A stretch of 55,631 nucleotides of DNA, from contig JAWKRB010000044.1 of assembly GCA_041389885.1 (NCBI GenBank), positions 1-55,631 on the forward strand, in the 5' to 3' direction. Positions 1 through 8,841 of the stretch are shown here, in pieces. The first letter of the stretch is position 1. Every line of letters begins with the position of its first letter. A program made the translations under genes and the position numbers. The notes below the pieces were generated by a model, which saw nothing but the letters and a program-made list of their open reading frames with translations, made no database searches and was not told the DNA's origin. The DNA comes from JAWKRB01 sp041389885 (GTDB lineage: Bacteria; Myxococcota_A; Polyangia; Polyangiales; Ga0077539).

Positions 1-1272
1 GCGTGCGCAGGCGCAAACAACCAGGGTCAGCTAGGCAACGGCGACCCTACCCACGCGACCCAGACCAGCCCGGTGAACGTGCAGATCGGGGAGTGGCATT
101 TCGTGGGGGGGGCGCCGTTCGGATACTGGCAGAACACCGAGATGGCCTTTACCGCGGGCGGCGCGGTCGATGTCGGGTCGAGTCATGCCTGTGCGATTCG
201 CAACACCTTCTCCTGGTCGACCAACACCACCCAGCGTGAAGTTGTGTGTTGGGGAAGAGGCGGATCTGGACAGCTTGGTGACGGAGCCGCGGCCAACCGC
301 ACAAGCCCGGTCGTGGTGGGTAGCGTTTCGGAGCCGGTCGTCGCTGTCGCCGTCGGAGGCGAGCACTCCTGCGCGCTGACCTCCGGCGGTCGCGTCTGGT
401 GTTGGGGAAAGAACGATGAGGGCCAACTCGGCATCGGCTCGACGATCAACCAGAATACCCCCCAGCTCCTGACCAGCCTCACCGAAGTTGTGCAGGTCGT
501 CGCTGGGGCCTCTCACACCTGCGCGCTGCTGGCGAACGGACGAGCGCGCTGCTGGGGATGGAACAACCAGGGCGAACTTGGCCTTGGCCATGCCAACCGC
601 GAGACCGCACCGCAGGAGGTGTTGAACAGCGTGGGTGGCTCCAATGTGCCGATGCAGAACGTCACGAGTCTCACTGCGGGCTACCACCACACCTGCGCGG
701 TCTTCGCAGACGGGACGGCCCGCTGCTGGGGAGACGGCGAATTCGCCCAGAACGGCAGCCCCACGAACAAGGACATCCTCGTGGCGAATGGGAATCTCGC
801 GCTTCGAACGGGGTTCCGCACGGTGCGGCTGAGCGCGGGGCGGGAGCAGACCTGCGCGCTCTCGGACCTCGGAAGCGTGGCGTGCTGGGGCAACAACACG
901 GGGAATCGTCTCGGAGTCGGAGACGCCTCAACGATCTACTCGCCGACGCTCGTGGGTGGAATGACGGGTGCGGTGTCCCTCCAAGGCGGAGGCTGCACCC
1001 TCTGCGCGGTGAGGTCGGACGGGAGCGCGCAGTGTTGGGGTGACAACACGTCGGGGACCGTGGGCAACGGCGTCTTCGGAGGCACTGTCTCGACCCCTAC
1101 GACGGTCTCCAGCCTCTCCGAGGTCGTCAGCGTCACGTCTGACTGCCAGGTCTCCTGCGCCATGCTGGCCAACGGCTCGGTGCGGTGCTGGGGGCTCGAC
1201 GATGTCGGTCAGCTTGGAAACGGAGATCCAACCCAGAACTCCGCGACTCCGGTCACGGTGTCGTCCTTCTGA
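1..1272 (+). CDS. RCC1-repeat protein, 5'-partial
   Basis: The reading frame is already open at base 1, and the first codons form the end of an RCC1 blade (CAGANNQGQLGNGD), so the true start lies outside the window. About eight RCC1-type units are visible, each with a CWG..N..GQLG.G core (for example CWGKNDEGQLGIG and CWGWNNQGELGLG) spaced about 50 residues apart, as expected for a seven-bladed propeller. Cysteine pairs recur just before and within the blades, which suggests an extracytoplasmic, disulfide-bonded protein. Such secreted RCC1 proteins are common in myxobacteria and have no assigned function; a role in surface binding is only inference. A second RCC1 gene starts 8 bp downstream, so the two are probably co-transcribed. 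Base composition and codon use are less GC-extreme than in most of the window. Confidence 0.85.
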   Translation, partial: ACAGANNQGQLGNGDPTHATQTSPVNVQIGEWHFVGGAPFGYWQNTEMAFTAGGAVDVGSSHACAIRNTFSWSTNTTQREVVCWGRGGSGQLGDGAAANRTSPVVVGSVSEPVVAVAVGGEHSCALTSGGRVWCWGKNDEGQLGIGSTINQNTPQLLTSLTEVVQVVAGASHTCALLANGRARCWGWNNQGELGLGHANRETAPQEVLNSVGGSNVPMQNVTSLTAGYHHTCAVFADGTARCWGDGEFAQNGSPTNKDILVANGNLALRTGFRTVRLSAGREQTCALSDLGSVACWGNNTGNRLGVGDASTIYSPTLVGGMTGAVSLQGGGCTLCAVRSDGSAQCWGDNTSGTVGNGVFGGTVSTPTTVSSLSEVVSVTSDCQVSCAMLANGSVRCWGLDDVGQLGNGDPTQNSATPVTVSSF

Positions 1273-1280
1273 GCAGTCCA

Positions 1281-2567
1281 ATGAAGAGTACCGAAGGTCG
1301 CACTCTGTATCGACGAGCGCTCGGAATTCTGTCTGGGTTGGCACTGTCCTGCGCGCAGACGGTCAACGCGGTGGGCGACGACGCCCACGTCGACGCAGGG
1401 CGCGACCTCGGTCGTTTCGAAGACGCCACCGTTGAAGACGCGCACGCGGACGCGTCGCCGCCTCGCGATGTCACGGCGCAGTGCGATACGGCCGAGTGTG
1501 GGCAGCGCGCGATCAACCTGCATGTGGGGGCGTATCTGGCGCAAGCGCGCCTTGCGGACGGTCGAACGGTGGGTTGGGGCTGGAACAACGCTGGCCAGCT
1601 GGGGCAGGGTGACTTTCATCTCGGCCCGCGCCCGGTGGCGATTCCCCCAGAGAGTCGATTGTTTCTCGGGCACAGCATCGACTGCCGCATCGACCCAGAC
1701 CATAGCCTCTGGTGCTGGGGACTCGACATTGCCGAGGTGCTCGGAACGCGCCAACGCGCCGTCGATCGAGGGCCGACCACCGCCCGACTCATCATGACCG
1801 GTGTGGTCGATGTCGCCGTCGGGGATGGCATCCTCTGTGCCGTGCGAGAGGATCTCCATGTCGATTGCATCGGCACGAGCGACAACTTCTCGATCGGCAG
1901 CGAGGGGAATCCGGGGATCTATCGAATTCCGATGCGCGTGAACGGCGTCGCAGGGGTCACGCGGATGTCGCAGAGCACATCGCCCGATGGGACCTTCTGC
2001 GCCTTCTCAGCGCGTGAGACCTACTGTTGGGGGCGCGCTCATTTGGGCCTCTTCGGGGACGGGGTTCGTTATGGGACACCTCCGCGCCTGCTCCCGAGCT
2101 GGGCGGGGGCGACCCGCATCGACGTAGACAACATCGCGTGTAGTCTTGATGCGATGGGCCTCGTCGGATGTGCGGGAAGCGGGATTGACCGGTTCACCGG
2201 CGCCATCCTTGGCTTCACCGCTCGCTCCGCTCAGGTTCGAACGATCATGCAGGGGCTGCCACCCATGACCGACTTCGCCGTAGGGGGCTACACCCTTTGC
2301 GGCGTCGATTACGAGGGAGCGGTCTGGTGCACTGGGAACAATCAGGCGGGGCAGGTCGGTGTCGAAATGTCCGAAACCTGGCTCCCGCCGCGCCGGGTTT
2401 CGCTTGTGGGTGTGGCGGAGCAGGTGGGCTGCGGTATGGTCTCCTGCTGCGCTCGGCTGCGCTCGGGGCAGGTCTGGTGCTGGGGCGAGAATCCGTATGG
2501 GCAGCTCGGGCGACCGCGTGCGGAGTTGGCGTACTCGTTCGTGCCCGTGCGCGTCACCTGGGAGTGA
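1281..2567 (+). CDS. RCC1-repeat lipoprotein-like protein
   Basis: This 428-residue protein starts at the ATG at 1281, eight bases after the stop of the upstream RCC1 gene. The frame stays open upstream to 1185, but starting here gives a clean signal peptide: a basic N-terminus, a hydrophobic run, then LALSC as a weak lipobox. An Asp/Ala/His-rich low-complexity tether follows (residues about 30-65). After that come about seven RCC1-like units. Some are canonical (GWGWNNAGQLGQG, CWGENPYGQLG) and others degenerate (CIGTSDNFSIGS, CAGSGIDRFTG), so this copy looks more diverged than its neighbour. It probably sits on the cell surface or outer membrane as a propeller scaffold. The substrate or partner cannot be seen from sequence. 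The pair resembles a tandem duplication that has since diverged. Confidence 0.85.
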   Translation: MKSTEGRTLYRRALGILSGLALSCAQTVNAVGDDAHVDAGRDLGRFEDATVEDAHADASPPRDVTAQCDTAECGQRAINLHVGAYLAQARLADGRTVGWGWNNAGQLGQGDFHLGPRPVAIPPESRLFLGHSIDCRIDPDHSLWCWGLDIAEVLGTRQRAVDRGPTTARLIMTGVVDVAVGDGILCAVREDLHVDCIGTSDNFSIGSEGNPGIYRIPMRVNGVAGVTRMSQSTSPDGTFCAFSARETYCWGRAHLGLFGDGVRYGTPPRLLPSWAGATRIDVDNIACSLDAMGLVGCAGSGIDRFTGAILGFTARSAQVRTIMQGLPPMTDFAVGGYTLCGVDYEGAVWCTGNNQAGQVGVEMSETWLPPRRVSLVGVAEQVGCGMVSCCARLRSGQVWCWGENPYGQLGRPRAELAYSFVPVRVTWE

Positions 2568-2690
2568 CGGAGTGCTCGTCGCAGATCGTCGCGTCGCGAT
2601 CGCGCTTGAGGCGCTGCGGCGCGCCGACCCCCTCGCGCCACGCGAAGGCGCAGGTTGCAGCGCGGCTCTACGCCGCTGACAATCGCCGCC
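2568..2690. other. Intergenic region before the glycosidase gene
   Basis: About 120 bp separate the second RCC1 gene from the glycosidase. It is GC-rich with several short inverted GCGC-type repeats, but I see no convincing terminator hairpin or sigma-70 hexamer pair. Nothing further can be supported. Confidence 0.3.
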
Positions 2691-5405
2691 ATGCTTCGCC
2701 CGCCCCGCGTCTTCGCCGCGTCGATCCTAGCCCTCGCGTGCACCTCGTCACCCCCCGCGGTCACCGACGCCGGCACGGCCTGGGACCTCCCTGTGCTCCC
2801 TGAAGACCTCCCTGCCGTCGACGCCGGGCGCCACGACGCGCCCCTCGTCGATCGCCCGGCCGCCGACACGAGTGTGTCCGATCTCCCTGCGCCGCAAGAT
2901 GCTCCGCCGCCTCCATGCCGCGCCGCGGAGGGCGCCGGCACGGCCGACACCTCGGAGCTCGTCGACAATGGGCAGCGCGCGCGGGTGGTGGTGCAAGATC
3001 CCTCGGCGTGTCTGCGCACCTACGCCCTGAGCAGCACGGCGACGCTCCGCGACGGGCGCCCCGGCTCGCCGCGCATGGTGAGCGAGAGGGCCTCGTGGCC
3101 CACGGTGCGCACCCGCAACGACCTCTTCGACGCGCTCTACGCGCTGGCCGTCGAAGAGACCCGGGAGAACGGCGTCGAGGCCATTCGCGACGGCGCCTTC
3201 GACGAGGGGCGCCCGTACACCTGCCCCACGGGAGGCTGCTTCGAGACCGGACGTCTCTGGACCTACGCGTGGACCCGCGACACCGCCTACTCCGTCGACC
3301 TGGGCCTGGGCGCCATGGACCCCGTACGCGCGCGAAATAGCCTTGAATTCAAGCTCTCGGAGCGGCGTGGCGGGGGCGCGACGGAGTTCGTGCAAGACAC
3401 CGGCACCGGGGGCTCGTGGCCCGTCTCGAGCGACCGCGTCGTGTGGGCGCTGGGCGCGGGCGCCCTGCTGAACCACCTCGACGGCGACGCGCGCGCGGCC
3501 TTTCGCGACCGCTCCCTCGACGCGATGACCCAGGTGATCGAGCGCGACCGCGCGGTGATCTACGACCCCGGCGACGGGCTCTACACCGGCGAGCAGAGCT
3601 TTCTCGACTGGCGCGAGCAGTCGTACCCGGGGTGGACCGCGCAGGACGCCTCGCACATCGCGATGTCGAAATCGCTGTCGACCAACGTGCTGCACTTCGT
3701 GCTGCTGCGAACGGCCTCGGAGCTCGCCACCGAGCGCGGCGACGCCGAGCGCGCGACGCGGTGGCGGCAGTGGTCCGACGCGCTCCGCGAGTCGATTCGC
3801 CAGCGGTTCTGGGACGCCGACGCGCGGCAGTTTCGCGCCTTCATCACCACCACCCTCGACCCCTCGGCGGTGCGTCGCTGGGACCTGCTGGGCACGTCCC
3901 TCGCCGTGCTCCACGGCATCGCGACGCCCGAAGAGGCCCGCGACGCCGTCGCGCGCTACCCCCACGCGGGCGCGGGCCCCGCGGTGCTCTGGCCGCAGCA
4001 GCAGCGCACGGCGATCTATCACAACCGCGGGAGCTGGCCCTTCGTGACCGCGTACCTCCTGCGCGCGGCGCGGCAGGTGCGCAACGACGCCGTGGTCAAC
4101 CGCGACCTCCGCGAGCTCATGCGCGGCGCGGCGCTCAACCTCTCGAACATGGAGAACTTCGAGTTCCTCTCGGGGGCCGCGTGGGTGAGCGAGGGAGACA
4201 CCTCGGGGCCCGTGGTGAACTCGCAGCGGCAGCTCTGGTCCGTCGCGGGGTACCTCTCGATGGTGCACGACGTGGTCTTCGGCATGGAGAGCTCGTCGCA
4301 GGGGCTTCGCTTTCGCCCGTACGTCACGAAGTCCCTGCGCAACACGCTCTTCGCCAACGCCGACACCCTCGTGCTCAACGACCTGCGCTGGCGCGGACGG
4401 TCGGTCTCGGTGACCGTGCGTCTGCCCCCGCGGGGCACCGACCGCGCGGGCGCCTACGCCGTGGGCGCCGTGCGCGTCGACGGCCGTGACCTCGGCGAGG
4501 GGTGGCTCACGGCGTCGACCCTGGCGCCGCAGGCCCACGTCGAGGTGACCCTCGAAGACCGCGCCGAGCCCGCATCGCCCATCGCCGTCGTCGCCGACGA
4601 GCGCGACTGGCGGCAGATCTTCGGCCCGCAGACGCCCGAGATTCGTGACCTCGCGCCGAGCGCCAACGGCGCGAGCCTGGTGCTCCGATGGTCCGCCGCC
4701 GACGAGGCCGCGGGGATGACCTTCAACGTGATTCGTGATGGTCAGGTCATCGCGCGCGACCTCCCTGGGAGCACCGTCGAGTTCACCGATCCCATGAGCG
4801 CCGACCACCCGACGGTCACGCGCTGCTACACCGTCGAGGCCGTGTTCACCGTGTCGGGCAACGCCTCGCAGCACGCCGCCCCGCGGTGCTACTGGGGCCC
4901 TGGGGCGCAGCGCGTTCGGAGCTTCGCCGCGCGAGACTTCTCCCTCACCGGAGGACGCGTGGTCGACAGCAACGGCCGTACGCACACCGCCGATTGGGGT
5001 GATCCCGGGCACCGCCTCGAGGTGGGTCCGTTCACCGCGGCGCAGGCGGGGGAGCACCTCGTGCAGCTCGTCGCGGCGAACGGCAGCAACGGCTTCACCA
5101 CGGGCATCACCTGCGCGGTGAAGCGCGTCGACGTGATCGACGTCGCGACGGGCATGTCGGTGGGCGGCGGCTACGTCGCGATGCCGCAGACCGGCGGGTG
5201 GGACGCGTGGCGTGACTCGACCTTCGCGCGCGTGCGGCTGCAGGCGGGAGCCTCGTACCGCGTGGTGATCTCGCAGGACGAGCGCGCGGTGAACATGTCG
5301 GCCTTCGCGCACTTCGCGCGGTACACGGGCGGCACCGGCGGGTCGAGCGGCGCCTTCAACCGCGCCGACATCGCCGAGGTGAAGGTGCTCGCGATGGGGC
5401 GGTGA
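2691..5405 (+). CDS. Secreted six-hairpin glycoside hydrolase
   Basis: This is a 904-residue protein if started at the ATG at 2691; the frame extends to 2655, but 2691 places a signal sequence with a LALAC lipobox-like site at the very start. An Asp/Pro/Ala tether covers residues about 25-75. The core has hallmarks of the (alpha/alpha)6-barrel glycosidases related to GH15, GH63 and amylo-1,6-glucosidases: WTRD at residues 194-197, NRGSWPF near 447 and VSEGDTSGP near 500. A C-terminal beta-rich part follows, with a fibronectin-like segment (about 660-740) and a final carbohydrate-binding-like module. The likely role is hydrolysis of alpha-glucans or other oligosaccharides outside the cytoplasm. 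Exact family and substrate are uncertain. It ends tail-to-tail with the epimerase gene, with the two stop codons directly abutting. Confidence 0.8.
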   Translation: MLRPPRVFAASILALACTSSPPAVTDAGTAWDLPVLPEDLPAVDAGRHDAPLVDRPAADTSVSDLPAPQDAPPPPCRAAEGAGTADTSELVDNGQRARVVVQDPSACLRTYALSSTATLRDGRPGSPRMVSERASWPTVRTRNDLFDALYALAVEETRENGVEAIRDGAFDEGRPYTCPTGGCFETGRLWTYAWTRDTAYSVDLGLGAMDPVRARNSLEFKLSERRGGGATEFVQDTGTGGSWPVSSDRVVWALGAGALLNHLDGDARAAFRDRSLDAMTQVIERDRAVIYDPGDGLYTGEQSFLDWREQSYPGWTAQDASHIAMSKSLSTNVLHFVLLRTASELATERGDAERATRWRQWSDALRESIRQRFWDADARQFRAFITTTLDPSAVRRWDLLGTSLAVLHGIATPEEARDAVARYPHAGAGPAVLWPQQQRTAIYHNRGSWPFVTAYLLRAARQVRNDAVVNRDLRELMRGAALNLSNMENFEFLSGAAWVSEGDTSGPVVNSQRQLWSVAGYLSMVHDVVFGMESSSQGLRFRPYVTKSLRNTLFANADTLVLNDLRWRGRSVSVTVRLPPRGTDRAGAYAVGAVRVDGRDLGEGWLTASTLAPQAHVEVTLEDRAEPASPIAVVADERDWRQIFGPQTPEIRDLAPSANGASLVLRWSAADEAAGMTFNVIRDGQVIARDLPGSTVEFTDPMSADHPTVTRCYTVEAVFTVSGNASQHAAPRCYWGPGAQRVRSFAARDFSLTGGRVVDSNGRTHTADWGDPGHRLEVGPFTAAQAGEHLVQLVAANGSNGFTTGITCAVKRVDVIDVATGMSVGGGYVAMPQTGGWDAWRDSTFARVRLQAGASYRVVISQDERAVNMSAFAHFARYTGGTGGSSGAFNRADIAEVKVLAMGR

Positions 5406-6332
5406 TCACCGCGGCGGCGGAAAGGCCGCGCGAAACTCGGCGATCGCCCGGAGCTCGTCGATCTCGTGGGACCACCCCGTCGCCTTGCGAAACGCCGCGC
5501 CGTCGACCACCACCGGGTGCTTGATGTGCGTCACCGCGCCGGGGGGGAGCCGCGGGAGCCCGAAGCGCCCGCGCAGCAGCTGAAACGCCGCCTCGGGGAT
5601 GGGCGCGCGGCGCCGCCCCGCCTCGCGAATGATCGCCGACAGGGGCACGGGCGAGGGCCCCACGACGTTGAACACGCCCCGGGGGCGATCGCGCACCGCC
5701 GTCGCGATCGCCGAGGCCGCGTCGTGCTCGTGGAGGTACTGAAAGAGCGGGTCGAAGCCGATGACCGTGGGCACCACCGGGCCGCGCAGAAAGCTCGCGA
5801 GGGTGCCCGTGCCCGTGGGCCCGAGGAGGTAGCAGATGCGCAGCACGGTCGTGGTGAACTCCGGGCGGCGCCACAAGGCCTGGCTCGCGTAGAGGTCGGC
5901 GGCCACGAGGTCAGAGAGCTCGGGGAAGGTCGACACCGCCATCGGGGGGTCGTCTTCGAGGTGGTAGAGCGCCTGGTCGGGGCCCGCGCCGTAGTAGGTG
6001 TGGCGCCCGACGAAGACCACGTGCTTCACCCCGAAGGCCGCGCTGTTCTCGAAGACCGCGCGGGTGCCGCCGAGGTTGATGCGGTAGCGCTCCTCGGTGG
6101 CGGCCACGAGGTGGGTCACCGTCGCCATGTGCACCACGCACTCGGGCCGCGCGCGACGAAAGACCTCGGTCGCGCCGCGCTTGCGGATGTCGACGGCGTG
6201 AAACTCCACCCCCTCAGGGGGGGCGCGCCACACGCGGCGGTCGATGCCGATCACCTGGTGGCCCTGCGCCACGAGGTTCGTCGCGAGGATGCGCCCGACC
6301 GGCGACGACACCCCTGGGATGAGGACCTTCAC
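5406..6332 (-). CDS. NAD-dependent epimerase/dehydratase family protein (extended SDR)
   Basis: The 308-residue protein starts at the GTG at 6332, whose GTGA overlaps the stop of the upstream acyltransferase gene, giving translational coupling. The N-terminus is a Rossmann fold (VKVLIPGVSSPVGR), with an Asp/Arg acid-basic pair at the end of beta-2 (GIDRR) and the VVHMATV strand typical of extended SDRs. The usual catalytic YxxxK is not obvious: the expected region reads DLYASQALW, so the lysine seems missing. It may therefore be an atypical SDR that binds a nucleotide-sugar or lipid substrate without normal catalysis. The gene lies with a lysophospholipid-acyltransferase-like gene, a pairing that suggests a lipid or envelope role. 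Longer open frame upstream is a shadow of other genes and was ignored. Confidence 0.8.
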   Translation of the reverse strand: MKVLIPGVSSPVGRILATNLVAQGHQVIGIDRRVWRAPPEGVEFHAVDIRKRGATEVFRRARPECVVHMATVTHLVAATEERYRINLGGTRAVFENSAAFGVKHVVFVGRHTYYGAGPDQALYHLEDDPPMAVSTFPELSDLVAADLYASQALWRRPEFTTTVLRICYLLGPTGTGTLASFLRGPVVPTVIGFDPLFQYLHEHDAASAIATAVRDRPRGVFNVVGPSPVPLSAIIREAGRRRAPIPEAAFQLLRGRFGLPRLPPGAVTHIKHPVVVDGAAFRKATGWSHEIDELRAIAEFRAAFPPPR

Positions 6333-7171
6333 TGCGCGCGCTCCCGGCTGCGAATGCCCTCGGCCATGAGCGACGCCACCGCGCGCTTCACCTGGTCGAC
6401 GTTGGCGAGCACCACCTCGTCGTCTTCGCTCCCGGTGCCCTCGAAGCGCATCGGCGCGCCGTAGCGGATCTCCATCTTCGCCGGCAGCGGCAGCGCGAGG
6501 AGGTACGGGGTGAAGGGCACGTAGGGCACGCCCAGGAGCTTGCCCAGGGACGCGGAGTTCAGCACCGTGGGGATGGCCTCGCCGCCGCCGAGGATGCCCG
6601 CGGGGATGATCGGCGAGCCGGTCTTCATCGCGAGGCGCATGAAGCCGGTGCCGAATTCCACCAGCGAGTGCCGCTCCCAGTAGAGCTTCGCGGTGCCCCG
6701 CGCGCCCTCGGGGAACACCATCAGCAGCCGCTCCTCGTTGAGCAGCCGCTCGGCGGTCTCGGGCAGCCCGGGGAACTGCCCCGTGCGCATCGCGAACATC
6801 GACGCGAAGGGCATGCGGTTGATGAACTTCTCGGCCATGCCCTGCGCGAGGCGAGGCGGGTCGAGCTCGAGGAAGGTCGAGGTGATCACCATCGCCGCGT
6901 CGACGGCGATGCCGCCGCAGTGGTTGCCGATGATCATCGCCCGCCCCCGCGAGGGGATGTTCTCCGCCCCGTAGGTGCTCACCCGAAAGTAGTGGCGGTA
7001 CAACAGCGAGAAGAGCGTGAACATCTCGGCCACGCGGGACTTCGAGATGCCGTAGGGGTCGAGGCCCAGCGCGTTCCAGGGCAGCTCGATGCGCTCGGTG
7101 CGATCGCGCACGCCGCCGTCGATAGGGATCACCACCGCGACACGGTAGCCCCCGAGTCGACGGCGCCACAA
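6329..7171 (-). CDS. Lysophospholipid acyltransferase family protein (PlsC/MGAT-like)
   Basis: Up to 280 residues. It carries the acyltransferase block I motif as GNHCGGIAVD, in which His and Asp serve as the catalytic dyad, and block III as FPEGARG, with glycine-rich GILGGGEA further on. Spacing of the first motif matches the MGAT-like branch rather than classical PlsC. It should transfer an acyl chain from acyl-CoA or acyl-ACP to a glycerolipid at the inner membrane. The longest frame begins at a TTG (7171); GTG codons around 7135 are possible alternatives, so the start is uncertain. It sits between the GST gene (18 bp upstream) and the SDR gene (4-bp overlap), which implies one minus-strand operon. 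Confidence 0.85.
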   Translation of the reverse strand: MWRRRLGGYRVAVVIPIDGGVRDRTERIELPWNALGLDPYGISKSRVAEMFTLFSLLYRHYFRVSTYGAENIPSRGRAMIIGNHCGGIAVDAAMVITSTFLELDPPRLAQGMAEKFINRMPFASMFAMRTGQFPGLPETAERLLNEERLLMVFPEGARGTAKLYWERHSLVEFGTGFMRLAMKTGSPIIPAGILGGGEAIPTVLNSASLGKLLGVPYVPFTPYLLALPLPAKMEIRYGAPMRFEGTGSEDDEVVLANVDQVKRAVASLMAEGIRSRERAQ

Positions 7172-7189
7172 GCGCCCCCGCGGCGATGC

Positions 7190-8176
7190 TCAGCCGCCCA
7201 GCGCGTCGCGGCCGTGGGGGAGGTCGAGGTCCATCGCCGGGCCCGCGGGGACGATCCGGTGCGGGTTCACCGACTCGTGGCTCATGTAGTAGTGCCGCTT
7301 GATGTGCTCGAAGTTCACCGTCGGGCGAATCGCCGGGTGCTGGTAGAGCTCGCGGGTGTACCCCCAGAGGTGGGGGTAATCGACCAGGCGGCGCAGGTTG
7401 CACTTGAAGTGCCCGACGTAGACCGGGTCGAAGCGGATCAGCGTGGGGAACAGCCGGAGGTCCGCCTCGGTGAGCGTCGCGCCCGTGAGGTAGCGCCGCC
7501 GCGCGAGGATCGACTCGAGCCAGTCGAGGGTCTCGAAGAGCGGGACCACCGCCTCTTCGTAGGCCGCCTGCGTCGTCGCGAAGCCCGACTTGTACACCCC
7601 GTTGTTGAGGGTGTCGTAGACGCGCTCGTTGATGGCGTCGATCTCCGCCCGGAGCGCGGCGGGGTAGTAGTCGCCGGGCCGCGCGCCGACGCCGTCGAAG
7701 GCCGAGTTGAACATCCGGAGGATCTCCGACGACTCGTTGTTCACGATCGCGCCGGTGCGCGTGTCCCACAGCACCGGCACGGTGACCCGGCCCGTGAACT
7801 TCGGGTCGGCGCGGAGGTAGAGCTCGTAGAGATACTCCGCGCCGTGCAGCCGGTCGCCGGTGGCGCCGGGGTGTTCGGCGCGAAAGGTCCAGCCCCGGTC
7901 GCCCATGAACCAGTCGACCACCGACACGGGGATCATCGCCTCGAGGCCCTTGAGCGCGCGCAGGATCAGCGTGCGGTGCGCCCACGGGCACGCGAGGCTC
8001 ACGTACAGGTGGTAGCGCCCGGGCTCCGCCGCGAAGCCGCCGCGCCCGTCGGCGCCGGGCGCCCCGTCGGCGGTGACCTCGCCGCGAAAGGCCTGCTGCT
8101 GCCGCACGAAGCGCCCGCCGCTGGCCGCGGTGTCGTACCACTGATCGCGCCACTCTCCGTCGACGAGCCTTCCCAT
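7190..8176 (-). CDS. Glutathionyl-hydroquinone reductase (Xi-class GST, YqjG/PcpF-like)
   Basis: A 328-residue protein. The start at 8176 is chosen because the N-terminus then reads MGRLVDGEWRDQWYDT, matching the conserved beginning of this family; the frame remains open to 8239. The active-site Cys lies in SLACPWAHR, the diagnostic CPWA motif of Xi-class glutathione transferases, which reduce glutathionyl-hydroquinones with release of glutathione disulfide. An all-helical GST C-terminal domain follows, including LTGATLTEADLRLFPTL. The protein is cytosolic and acts in quinone or xenobiotic detoxification. It is first in a minus-strand run with the acyltransferase and SDR genes. The upstream gene is divergent. 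Confidence 0.92.
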   Translation of the reverse strand: MGRLVDGEWRDQWYDTAASGGRFVRQQQAFRGEVTADGAPGADGRGGFAAEPGRYHLYVSLACPWAHRTLILRALKGLEAMIPVSVVDWFMGDRGWTFRAEHPGATGDRLHGAEYLYELYLRADPKFTGRVTVPVLWDTRTGAIVNNESSEILRMFNSAFDGVGARPGDYYPAALRAEIDAINERVYDTLNNGVYKSGFATTQAAYEEAVVPLFETLDWLESILARRRYLTGATLTEADLRLFPTLIRFDPVYVGHFKCNLRRLVDYPHLWGYTRELYQHPAIRPTVNFEHIKRHYYMSHESVNPHRIVPAGPAMDLDLPHGRDALGG

Positions 8177-8253
8177 GCCTGGGTGCATAGGCCACGGAAC
8201 ACAGCGGGGGCAAGCGCCCGCGGCGCGGCGGTGATACACCCGGCACCACCCCG

Positions 8254-8799
8254 TTGCGCGCCGCCCCCAAGCTCCCCCACGCCGAGGTCTCGGCCGCCGA
8301 CCTCCAGCGAAAATACGCGCAGATCCTCGCCCTGCGCCGCGCCGCCGAGCCCGCGCCGCGCGAGGTGCTGCGCGCGCTCGCGCGGGAGTTCCCCGGCGCG
8401 CTGCGGGAGCTCGACGCGCTGCCCCTCGACGAGGTCACCGGGCGGGTCGAGGCCCTCGCCGCCGTCGAGGATCTTCGTGACGGCCCCGCCTGGGCGCGGT
8501 GGCTCGCGGCGTACCACGGGCTCATGCGTCTCACCCTCGCGCTCAAGCTCGCCCTCTCGGCCCGGGGCGCGCTGGAGCTCGACGACGCCCGGTCCTTCGC
8601 CGACGCGCTCGACGCGCGCTGGGGCCACGCCCTCGGGGTCGACTTCGTGCGCGCGGTGCACGCCCCGCCGCGCGGGCGCCTGGGCGTCGTGGTCTTCGCC
8701 GCCCTCGGCGCGCGCTTCGGCGAAGACCCCGCGCACATCTGGCAGACGCTCTTTCCCACCGCGCGCCGCGACCGCTTCGAGCCCGCCGCGGGGCGTTGA
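8254..8799 (+). CDS. Hypothetical protein, Ala/Arg-rich, 181 aa
   Basis: I do not recognise this protein. The frame starts at a TTG at 8254, and there is no ATG nearby, so the start is tentative. It is alpha-helical in character, rich in Ala, Leu and Arg, with no signal peptide or membrane segment. Codon use is strongly GC3, like its neighbours, which supports coding. A conserved-looking C-terminal stretch, GEDPAHIWQTLFPT, follows a hydrophobic strand (RLGVVVFAAL). It opens a co-directional run of four genes leading to a PP2C phosphatase and is divergent from the GST operon. A cytosolic accessory role in that module is inference only. Confidence 0.65.
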   Translation: MRAAPKLPHAEVSAADLQRKYAQILALRRAAEPAPREVLRALAREFPGALRELDALPLDEVTGRVEALAAVEDLRDGPAWARWLAAYHGLMRLTLALKLALSARGALELDDARSFADALDARWGHALGVDFVRAVHAPPRGRLGVVVFAALGARFGEDPAHIWQTLFPTARRDRFEPAAGR

Positions 8800-8841
8800 C
8801 CCGGAGGGCGCGAGCGTCCATCACTCCCCCGACGCACCGCC

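Noticed and set aside
2748..5312. Long minus-strand open frame opposite the glycosidase gene
   Set aside because: It is a shadow caused by GC-biased third positions; it is Arg/His/Gly/Ala-rich without motifs, while the plus-strand frame has clear domains.
8177..8253. Possible TTGCCC/TATGCA promoter giving a leaderless GST transcript
   Set aside because: The -10 match is only three of six bases, which is too weak to list as a feature.
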